The notes beneath the pieces were generated by a model, which worked only from the letters and a program-made list of their open reading frames with translations, ran no database searches and was not told the DNA's origin. A stretch of DNA of 7,655 bases from JBEKHI01 sp050012355 (GTDB taxonomy: Bacteria > Actinomycetota > Actinomycetes > Streptosporangiales > Streptosporangiaceae). This document shows positions 1 to 5,510 of this stretch, piece after piece. Both the position numbers and the translations under genes were made by a program. Position 1 is the stretch's first letter; every line of letters begins with the position of its first letter. Where the stretch lies: contig JBEKHI010000391.1 of assembly GCA_050012355.1 (NCBI GenBank), positions 1 through 7,655 on the forward strand. Reading direction: 5' to 3'.

Positions 1-888
1 TGGCGGCCGCTGATGCGCCAGGTGCTGGCCAGGCTCTGGCCGGCCAGGGCGGGCGGCTGCGAGTTCGTGTCGGCGGTCGCGCGGCCGTACGCGGCCCAGC
101 TGATCGCGGCGGTGCTCGGCGCTCCCTCCGACGACGCGCAGCTGCTTGACGAGTGGTCAGCCTGGGCGCGGCGGCAATCCGACCCGCGCGGGCTGGCGGC
201 GAACGCGCCGCGAATCGAGCGGGCGGTGGTCGCGCTCACCAGGTACGTCACCCGGCTCGTCGACAAGCCGCACCGGCCGTCCAGCGACCTGATCAGCGAT
301 CTGGTGGCGGCGCGCGTGAACGATGACCAGCTCAGCTCGCGGGAACTGGTCAACCTGGTGGTGAACCTCATCGTGGAGGGAATCGGCCCGGTGCGCAACC
401 AGCTCGCGAACGCGATCCAGCTGTTCGCCACCTACCCGGAGCAGTGGGAACTGCTGGCCGCCCGGCCAGGGCTGGTGCCGCGGGCGGCGGCCGAGGTGCT
501 CAGGTTCGAGCCCGCGAGTCCATTCATCACGCGGATCTGCCTGCGTGATGTCGAATACCGGGGCGTGCTCTTCCCCGAAGGCACGGTCGTCGCGGTGTGC
601 GTCGAGCGCGCCAACCGCCAGCTGGCCGGGGGAGAGCACTTCGACATCACGGCGGAACGCGATGGGCCGGCCGCGACGTTCGGCGCCGGGCCGCACTTCT
701 GTCTCGGCGCCAGCCTGGCCCGTGCCGAGCTTGAGGAGGCGCTGGCCTACCTGGCGCCCCGATCGCCGGGCTTGGCGCTCGACGGCATCCCGGATGGCCT
801 TCCGGAAGGCCTAGACAAGCTTCCTGTCCGCTGGCAACGGCCGGTTGAACCGGCCGCGGCCGGCATCCGTTCCATCAGATACCAGTAG
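1..888 (+). CDS. Cytochrome P450, 5'-truncated by window edge
   Basis: This is a heme-thiolate monooxygenase of the bacterial soluble P450 type. The frame is open to base 1, and the codons before the first ATG (position 13) read W-R-P-L, continuing family-like sequence, so the real start lies outside. About 295 residues are present against roughly 400 normally. Numbering from the ATG at 13: a helix I region lies near 113-135, the ExxR of helix K is E161-V-L-R164, an A-N-R meander piece is at 200-202, and the heme loop F-G-A-G-P-H-F-C is at 223-230, with C230 (bases 700-702) as axial ligand. Helix I is odd: where A-G-x-D/E-T is expected it reads E-G-I-G-P-V before a normal R-N-Q-L. The meander before the heme loop is also short. 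The exporter gene starts 16 bases after the TAG stop, which suggests one operon. Substrate unknown; redox partners are not seen. The family call is very secure. Confidence 0.95.
   Translation, partial: WRPLMRQVLARLWPARAGGCEFVSAVARPYAAQLIAAVLGAPSDDAQLLDEWSAWARRQSDPRGLAANAPRIERAVVALTRYVTRLVDKPHRPSSDLISDLVAARVNDDQLSSRELVNLVVNLIVEGIGPVRNQLANAIQLFATYPEQWELLAARPGLVPRAAAEVLRFEPASPFITRICLRDVEYRGVLFPEGTVVAVCVERANRQLAGGEHFDITAERDGPAATFGAGPHFCLGASLARAELEEALAYLAPRSPGLALDGIPDGLPEGLDKLPVRWQRPVEPAAAGIRSIRYQ
796..863. repeat. Cluster of three perfect palindromes at the 3' end of the P450 gene
   Basis: Three inverted repeats can be read directly. Bases 796-811 are a perfect 16-base palindrome (GGCCTTCC then GGAAGGCC). 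Bases 838-856 have 9-base arms (CGGCCGGTT and AACCGGCCG) around one G. Bases 850-863 are a perfect 14-base palindrome (CCGGCCG then CGGCCGG) that shares bases with the second. They lie in the last codons of the P450, partly beyond its conserved core, and end about 40 bases before the exporter start. They could be operators, an internal attenuator or an RNA stability element; the overlap of the last two makes their pairings mutually exclusive in RNA. High GC content raises the chance background, so function is inference. Confidence 0.55.
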
Positions 889-895
889 CCGTCCT

Positions 896-900
896 GGAGA
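896..900 (+). promoter_or_regulatory. Ribosome binding site of the first exporter
   Basis: GGAGA lies 4 bases before the ATG at 905. It decides for this start over the in-frame ATG at 845, which lies inside the P450 gene, and over an in-frame GTG at 1097, which has no comparable site. Confidence 0.75.
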
Positions 901-904
901 CAAG

Positions 905-2500
905 ATGACCCCAGTGCCCGCTGCCTCCGGCCCGACACGTCGGGTAACTACTCAGATACCCCGCGCACCCAGCGGGTGGAGGGCACCGCCGCCGAAACCG
1001 GACGGGCTTCCCCAACCAACCAGCCCCGGCCGACCTCCCGGCCCCCGGCCGTTGCCAGCGGTCCAGCGGACAAACGGAGCGGGTCCCGCGCCAGCGGTGG
1101 GCAGCGGCCGGCGCGCGGTCATCCTCGCGGTGTGCTGTACCAGCTTGTTCATGGTGGGCCTGGACAACACGATCGTCACCGTCGGGCTGCCCGCCATCGG
1201 CAAGTCGCTGCATACCCAGGTGGCCGGGATGCAATGGGTGGCGGCCGGGTACACGATCGTGCTCGCCAGCTTCCTGATGTTCTCCGGTTCTCTCGCGGAC
1301 CGGATCGGCCGCCGGACGATCTTCCAGGTCGGGCTGTCGTTGTTCACCCTGGGCTCGTGGCTGTGCAGCCTGGCGCCCAGCCTGAGCCTGCTGATCACCT
1401 TCCGGGTGATGCAGGGCATCGGCGGGTCGATGCTGAACCCGGCCGCGCTGGCGATCATCACCAATACCTTTACCAAGCCCGCGGAGCGGGCCAGGGCCAT
1501 CGGCGTGTGGGACGGCGTGTTCGGGCTGTCCATGGCGCTAGGCCCTGTGCTGGGCGGCGTGCTCGTCGGCACCGTCGGCTGGCGCGGCATCTTCTGGGCG
1601 AACATTCCGGTCGGCCTAGCCGCTGTATCGCTCACCGCGCTGTTCGTGCCCGACTCGAAAGCGGCCCGGGCACGCCGCCCCGACCCTCTTGGCCAGATCC
1701 TGGTGATCGTGATGTTCGGCGCGCTGGCCTTCGGCATCATCGAGGGCCCGCAGCTCGGCTGGTTCAGCCCGAAGCTCTTCGGGTTCTTCCTGCTGGCCAC
1801 CGCGGCGCTGGCCATCCTGCTGGCCTACGAGCCGCGCCGGACCGATCCGCTGATCGAGTTCCGGTTCTTCCGCAGTGTGCCGTTCAGCTGCGCGAACGCC
1901 ACCGCGGTGTTCGCGATCTCGGCGATGGCCGCGTTCTTGTTCCTCACCACGCTCTACCTGCAGGACGTTCGCGGGTACTCGGCGCTGCGGGCCGGGCTGA
2001 CGATCGTGCCGATGCCGGTCGCGATGGCGCTCTGCGCGCCGGTCGCGGGCCGGATCGTGGCCAGACGGGGGGCGCGGCTGCCGATGATCATCTCCGGCGC
2101 GGCGCTGACCCTGGCGAGCGCCGCGCTGTCCAGGCTGTCGTATGACTCCTCGTTCGGATTCCTGCTGGCCACCTACGCCCTGTTCGGCGTCGGCGCGGGC
2201 ATGGTCAGCTCGCCGATCACCAACGGCGTCATGTCCGGGGTACCGAAATCCCAGGCCGCCGTCGCCTCCGGACTGAACTCCTCGAGCCGCCAGCTCGGCC
2301 AGTCGCTCGGCGTCGCGGTGGTGGGCTCCGTGCTGGCCGCGTCATTGCACGGGACGATGCACAACGGTTTCCTGGACGCCAGCCGGGATGGCTGGTGGGT
2401 GATGGCGGGATGTGGCTACGCCGTTCTGATATTGGGCTTGATGTCCACGTCCGGGTGGGCGCGCCGTACGGCGGCCAGGGTGGCCAGCGAGTTCCGCTAA
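905..2500 (+). CDS. DHA2-family MFS exporter with proline-rich N-terminus
   Basis: This is a proton-driven major facilitator antiporter of the EmrB/QacA type (DHA2, usually 14 membrane helices), likely exporting a drug-like or secondary metabolite across the cytoplasmic membrane. It has 531 residues. Visible motifs are the TM1 signature L86-D87-N-T-I-V, motif A G128-S-L-A-D-R-I-G-R-R137 in the TM2-TM3 loop, and the antiporter motif C G213-P-V-L-G-G218. The last helix is near 498-515. The first 65 residues hold 19 prolines and precede TM1 (about 70-92), making an unusual cytosolic extension. A GTG at 1097 would remove it but has a poor ribosome site. The 16-base gap after the P450 suggests translation from a shared mRNA, so the cargo may be the P450 product. 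The 3' end is overlapped from the other strand by the Crp/Fnr gene. Family call secure; substrate unknown. Confidence 0.93.
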   Translation: MTPVPAASGPTRRVTTQIPRAPSGWRAPPPKPDGLPQPTSPGRPPGPRPLPAVQRTNGAGPAPAVGSGRRAVILAVCCTSLFMVGLDNTIVTVGLPAIGKSLHTQVAGMQWVAAGYTIVLASFLMFSGSLADRIGRRTIFQVGLSLFTLGSWLCSLAPSLSLLITFRVMQGIGGSMLNPAALAIITNTFTKPAERARAIGVWDGVFGLSMALGPVLGGVLVGTVGWRGIFWANIPVGLAAVSLTALFVPDSKAARARRPDPLGQILVIVMFGALAFGIIEGPQLGWFSPKLFGFFLLATAALAILLAYEPRRTDPLIEFRFFRSVPFSCANATAVFAISAMAAFLFLTTLYLQDVRGYSALRAGLTIVPMPVAMALCAPVAGRIVARRGARLPMIISGAALTLASAALSRLSYDSSFGFLLATYALFGVGAGMVSSPITNGVMSGVPKSQAAVASGLNSSSRQLGQSLGVAVVGSVLAASLHGTMHNGFLDASRDGWWVMAGCGYAVLILGLMSTSGWARRTAARVASEFR

Positions 2501-3169
2501 CGCGGCCCCGGCTACCCGGCGGAACGCGGTGACGCTGGTGATCGTGACCTGCCGCCGGCCGGTGTCCACCAGGCCGCGGCGCCGCCAGCCCGCGAACGCC
2601 CGGGTGACGGTCGCGCGGGAGGCGCCGGCCAGGCTGGCCAGCTCGGTCTGCGACAGCGGGATCGCCACCACGATCTCGTCGCCGTTGGCGTTGCCGTGCC
2701 GTTCGGCCAGGTCGAGCAGCAGCCGCGCGATCCGCTGCGGCCCGGTGTGCACCGACCGGCTGCGGAGCATCGCGGCCGCGTCGCCCCAGCGCTGCGTCAC
2801 CGTGTGCCGGTAGGCCCGCGCGGCGCCCGCGTGCGTGTCCAGGAAGCCGGTGAACCGGTGATACGGGACGATCACCGAATGGACCAGGCTGATCGCCTGG
2901 ACCGTCGCGGTGCGGAACCCGCCCGCGTCGCCGGCCAGTTCGCCGACGATATCGCCGTAGCCGCGCAGCCCGAGCACCATCTCCCGGCCGTCGGCGGTGA
3001 CCGATACGATCTTCACCCAGCCGCTGACGATGACGAACACGTGCGTGCCCGGCTCGCCCTCGACGCACATCGTGTCACCGGGGCGGAACATGCTAGTACG
3101 TCCGGCGCCCACGAGCGAGTCGCGCTCGGCGTCGTTGAGGAGCGCCCAGAAACCATCCGGAATGTGCAC
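2342..3169 (-). CDS. Crp/Fnr-family transcriptional regulator with C-terminal extension
   Basis: This is a DNA-binding regulator with an N-terminal cyclic-nucleotide-binding fold and a C-terminal winged helix. It has 275 residues from a GTG at 3169. The effector domain covers about 5-115. Its phosphate-binding cassette reads G76-E77 then R86-T87-A, matching the G-E...R-S/T pattern of cAMP-binding members, so a cyclic nucleotide ligand is plausible. A long connecting helix follows, then the HTH at about 172-195 (L-S-Q-T-E-L-A-S-L-A-G-A-S-R-A-T-V-T-R). There is no cysteine cluster of the Fnr type. The conserved fold ends near residue 222, as in family members of about 225 residues. The remaining 50 or so residues lie wholly antisense to the exporter's last codons and look unconserved. 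An AGGA lies 12 bases before the GTG, a loose ribosome site. Targets unknown; control of the convergent P450-exporter operon is only a guess. Confidence 0.92.
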   Translation of the reverse strand: MHIPDGFWALLNDAERDSLVGAGRTSMFRPGDTMCVEGEPGTHVFVIVSGWVKIVSVTADGREMVLGLRGYGDIVGELAGDAGGFRTATVQAISLVHSVIVPYHRFTGFLDTHAGAARAYRHTVTQRWGDAAAMLRSRSVHTGPQRIARLLLDLAERHGNANGDEIVVAIPLSQTELASLAGASRATVTRAFAGWRRRGLVDTGRRQVTITSVTAFRRVAGAALAELAGHPGRRTARPPGRGHQAQYQNGVATSRHHPPAIPAGVQETVVHRPVQ

Positions 3170-3195
3170 CTAATAACGATGTCCTGGGAAACCGG

Positions 3196-3214
3196 CAGAC
3201 CTCAAGTGGGTCTG
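3196..3214. repeat. Inverted repeat upstream of the Crp/Fnr gene
   Basis: CAGACC and GGTCTG form perfect 6-base arms around 7 bases. Allowing one bulge, the pairing extends to GGC and GCC outside. It sits 27-45 bases before the regulator's GTG, where a promoter or autoregulatory operator would lie. It is not a textbook TGTGA-N6-TCACA Crp site. Function is inference. Confidence 0.35.
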
Positions 3215-3299
3215 GCCAGTTCGTACGCACATTTCGGGACCGCCCGGCGCGTGCCCCAGGTGCTCGCGCCGGGCCGCAGCCCTGAAGAGACCAGCTGAT

Positions 3300-3317
3300 C
3301 GGCGGCCCCGGCCGCCG
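3300..3317. repeat. GC-rich 8-bp inverted repeat
   Basis: CGGCGGCC and GGCCGCCG are perfect 8-base arms around CC. As RNA it would form a strong short-loop hairpin after loss of the central pairs. No T-run follows on either strand, so it could be a GC-type terminator, an operator or chance in GC-rich DNA. Confidence 0.35.
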
Positions 3318-3352
3318 TCGCGGCCAAGCCTGGCCATCTTCGTCGCTACGTG

Positions 3353-3372
3353 TGAGGCCCCTCGAGGCCTCA
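3353..3372 (-). terminator. Possible terminator hairpin downstream of fmdB-like gene
   Basis: TGAGGCC (3353-3359) and GGCCTCA (3366-3372) form perfect 7-base arms around 6 bases, with three further G-T type pairs outside on the plus strand. It lies about 84 bases past the fmdB-like stop on the minus strand. No T-run follows, as is common in high-GC actinobacteria. An operator for the Crp/Fnr gene is the alternative. Confidence 0.4.
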
Positions 3373-3423
3373 TGTTAGGCAGGCGTCCGGTGATAACACT
3401 GCGCCGGGCGCGCCACTGGAGAT

Positions 3424-3445
3424 GCCTTATATGAGACATAACGGC
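3424..3445 (-). terminator. Possible terminator hairpin just after fmdB-like stop
   Basis: On the plus strand GCCTTAT pairs with ATAA-C-GGC, a 7-base stem with one bulged base and a 7-base loop. It begins 10 bases after the fmdB-like stop, the usual place for an intrinsic terminator, but lacks a T-run. Confidence 0.4.
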
Positions 3446-3455
3446 GGTCGGCTGG

Positions 3456-3668
3456 TCAGCCGCCGCAGCCACAGGCCCCGCCGCAGCATCCGCCACCGGA
3501 CGGGGCGCCCGTGCTGGAAGCTCGTCCTCCGACGGCAACGGCCGACAGTAGCTTCACCGTGTCGTCGTGGCCGTGCGGGCAGGCGCAAGGTTCGGAAGAC
3601 TGGCTCATCGGGCGGGTCACCTCAAAGGTGTCACCGCAGGCCCGGCAGCGGTACTCGTAGCGTGGCAC
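3456..3668 (-). CDS. FmdB-type zinc-ribbon small protein
   Basis: This is a 70-residue protein of the FmdB / putative regulatory zinc-ribbon family. It opens with the family's typical M-P-R-Y-E-Y-R-C-x-x-C-G, giving C8 and C11 as the first metal knuckle. The second knuckle is altered: instead of C-P-x-C it reads C28-A-C30-P-H32-G-H34, so histidines may complete the site. The tail from about 57 is glycine- and cysteine-rich (C61, C62, C66, C68), as often seen in actinobacterial members. The family was first linked to regulation of formamidase/amidase genes, but its biochemical role is not established. It starts with GTG 9 bases after the exporter's stop, and the only ribosome-site-like sequence (GAGG) lies in the exporter's last codons, so translation is probably coupled. 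Family call secure; function unknown. Confidence 0.88.
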   Translation of the reverse strand: MPRYEYRCRACGDTFEVTRPMSQSSEPCACPHGHDDTVKLLSAVAVGGRASSTGAPSGGGCCGGACGCGG

Positions 3669-3677
3669 GATCTGATT

Positions 3678-5387
3678 CTAATCCTCGAAGTAGAACTGCT
3701 TACCGCGCATCAGCGAGACAAGCGCGCCAGCCAGCGACATGATGGCCGCGGCGGCGAACACTATTTCCAGCCCGTGGTGGAACGGCGCCTCGATCAGGTT
3801 GGGGAAGAACTCGTGTCCGGTGAGCACGGCGACGTTCTTGGCGGGGAGCTTGTTCAGTATGCCGGTGGGGTCTAGCAGCGTGTGCACCGGGTTGTAGCCC
3901 AGCATGGCCGAGAACACGACCGAGGTCGGCGGCAGGTGCGCGACGTGGGACGCGATCGACGCCGGGACGCCTTGGGCCATGAGACCGCGGCTCAGCGTCT
4001 TGGGCAGCGACGAGGCCAGCCCGGTCGCGAGCAGCGAGAAGAAGATGCCGATGGACAGCGACATCCCGGAGTTCTGGAAGGTGGAGCGCATTCCGGACGC
4101 GGCGCCGCGGTGCCGGGCGGGCACCGCGGACATGATGGCCGAGGTGTTCGGCGCGGCGAACAGGCCGGAGCCGATGCCGTTGCCGAAGATCAGCAGCGCG
4201 AACACCCAGTAGGAGAAATCGACCGGGAGGAACATGAGCCCGGCGAAGCAGACGGCCGCCAGCAGCAGTCCCGCGGTCGCGAATGGCCGCGCGCCGAACC
4301 GGTCGGACAGCCTGCCGGAGATCGGGCCGGCGATCAGGAACCCGGCGGTCAGCGGCATCATGTAGATGCCCGCCCACAATGGGGTGACGGTGAAGTCGTA
4401 GCCGTGCAACGGCAGCCAGATCCCGGCTAGCCAGATGACCAGCATGAACTGCAGCCCGCCGCGCGCGATGGAGCCGAGCAATGACGCGGCGTTACCGGCC
4501 GCGAACGCTCTGATCCGGAACAGTTTCATCTGGAACATCGGGTCCGAGACCTTGGTCTCGACCACGCAGAAGATCACCAGCAGGACGACGCCGCCGATCA
4601 GGCCGGCATCCACCTTCGGGTTGTGCCATCCGGTCGACTGTCCCTTATAGGGCTGGATTCCGTAGGTGATGGCGACCAGTAGCACCCCCGCGCCCAGCGC
4701 GAAAAGCACGTTGCCCGCCCAGTCGATGCTGGAACGCTTGGTTATCGCGATCTCGCGCAGTGACCGGTACGCCCAGATGGTGCCGAACAGCCCGATCGGC
4801 ACGTTGACCCAGAACACCGCTCGCCAGTCCCACGCCGACAGCAACCCGCCGAGCAGCAGGCCGACGAACGTGCCGGAGATACCGGCGATCTGGTTGATGC
4901 CGAGGGCCATCCCGCGCTTATTGGCGGGGAACGCGTCGGTGAGGATGGCGGCCGAGTTGGCCATCAGCATGGCGCCGCCGAACGCCTGGACGAACCGCCA
5001 GCCGATCAGCCACAGCGCCCCGTCGGCCCCTCTCATCGGATCGAGGGATAGCCCGATCGAGGCGACCGTGAAGACCACGAAGCCGAGGTTGTAGATCTTC
5101 ACCCGGCCGAACATGTCGCCCAGCCTGCCCAGCGTGACCACGAGCACCGATTGGACCAGCAGGTACCCGATGATCATCCACAGCAGATAGGTGATGTTGC
5201 CCGAGGTGAGCGGATTCAGCCCGATGCCGCGGAAGATGGCGGGCATCGCGATGATCACGATCGAGGCGTCGATGGTGGCCATCGACATCGACAGTGTCGT
5301 GTTGGAGAGTGCGAGCCACTTGTAGCGACCGTCCGGCGCACCTTCGGGGGAGGATATTGGCTGGTCAGTCACCACATCGTTGCGCAC
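3678..5387 (-). CDS. DHA2-family MFS exporter
   Basis: This is a second 14-helix major facilitator exporter, 569 residues, in the cytoplasmic membrane. Motifs seen are TM1 I39-D40-A-S-I-V, motif A G87-R-L-G-D-M-F-G-R95, and a degenerate motif C (G176-L-L-L-G-G181, with Leu in place of the usual Pro). A non-membrane stretch at about 457-535, between the last two helices, contains L-P-P-T-S and a G-Y-N-P segment; such a loop recurs in this actinobacterial subgroup. Unlike the first exporter it has only a short N-terminus before TM1 (about 23). The start is GTG at 5387; a GGAG 14 bases upstream is too far for a normal ribosome site. The fmdB-like gene follows after 9 bases. Substrate unknown. 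Whether it serves the neighbouring divergent gene cannot be told. Confidence 0.92.
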   Translation of the reverse strand: MRNDVVTDQPISSPEGAPDGRYKWLALSNTTLSMSMATIDASIVIIAMPAIFRGIGLNPLTSGNITYLLWMIIGYLLVQSVLVVTLGRLGDMFGRVKIYNLGFVVFTVASIGLSLDPMRGADGALWLIGWRFVQAFGGAMLMANSAAILTDAFPANKRGMALGINQIAGISGTFVGLLLGGLLSAWDWRAVFWVNVPIGLFGTIWAYRSLREIAITKRSSIDWAGNVLFALGAGVLLVAITYGIQPYKGQSTGWHNPKVDAGLIGGVVLLVIFCVVETKVSDPMFQMKLFRIRAFAAGNAASLLGSIARGGLQFMLVIWLAGIWLPLHGYDFTVTPLWAGIYMMPLTAGFLIAGPISGRLSDRFGARPFATAGLLLAAVCFAGLMFLPVDFSYWVFALLIFGNGIGSGLFAAPNTSAIMSAVPARHRGAASGMRSTFQNSGMSLSIGIFFSLLATGLASSLPKTLSRGLMAQGVPASIASHVAHLPPTSVVFSAMLGYNPVHTLLDPTGILNKLPAKNVAVLTGHEFFPNLIEAPFHHGLEIVFAAAAIMSLAGALVSLMRGKQFYFED

Positions 5388-5395
5388 GTTTGACT

Positions 5396-5425
5396 AATCT
5401 ACTCCAGATACTTGCTCTATGGCAA
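5396..5425 (-). promoter_or_regulatory. Candidate sigma-70-type promoter of the second exporter
   Basis: On the minus strand TTGCCA (5425-5420) is followed by 18 bases and TAGATT (5401-5396). Eight bases then separate this -10 box from the GTG at 5387, so transcription would begin at or within about two bases of the start codon. This fits the lack of a well-spaced ribosome site and points to a leaderless mRNA, a common arrangement in actinobacteria. Confidence 0.5.
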
Positions 5426-5489
5426 CTATTAGCATCGTGAAGGGTGAGAGGTTACGGCTCGAAGACATGGCCGAGTCTCTGAGGTGTTT

Positions 5490-5502
5490 CTGTCATTGAC
5501 AG
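5490..5502. promoter_or_regulatory. 13-base palindrome over the ribosome site of the Tat protein gene
   Basis: CTGTCA and TGACAG are perfect 6-base arms around one T. The right arm runs into the AGGG ribosome site (5501-5504), which lies 6 bases before the ATG at 5511. The short centre suits a dimeric DNA-binding protein better than an RNA hairpin. It contains TTGACA, but no -10 box lies at the right distance. Confidence 0.45.
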
Positions 5503-5510
5503 GGCACACT

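Larger units (their letters stand above)
3170..3455. other. Non-coding region with several inverted repeats
   Basis: No convincing gene is seen in these 286 bases between the Crp/Fnr start and the fmdB-like stop. It should contain the promoter of the regulator (leftward) and the end of the leftward exporter-fmdB transcript. Inverted repeats lie at 3196-3214, 3300-3317, 3353-3372 and 3424-3445. I could not pick a good -35/-10 pair for the regulator gene. Confidence 0.6.

Noticed and set aside
952..1815. Minus-strand 287-codon frame opposite the first exporter
   Set aside because: Antisense shadow with no motif and no ribosome site.
976..2145. Plus-strand 389-codon frame inside the first exporter
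   Set aside because: It is a shifted-frame shadow, Arg/Ala/His-rich, with no membrane segments or motifs; the overlapping frame is an unmistakable transporter.
2229..3068. Minus-strand 279-codon frame within the Crp/Fnr gene
   Set aside because: It is a shifted frame of the regulator with arginine-rich low-complexity sequence; the regulator frame has the full two-domain pattern.
5496..5501. TTGACA as a -35 box for the gene at 5511
   Set aside because: No -10-like hexamer lies 16-19 bases downstream, and such a promoter would start transcription inside the coding region; the hexamer is explained as part of the palindrome.
5484..5510. GTG at 5484 as the start of the Tat-signal protein
   Set aside because: It has no ribosome site and would place extra hydrophobic residues before the Tat n-region, whereas ATG 5511 has AGGG at good spacing.
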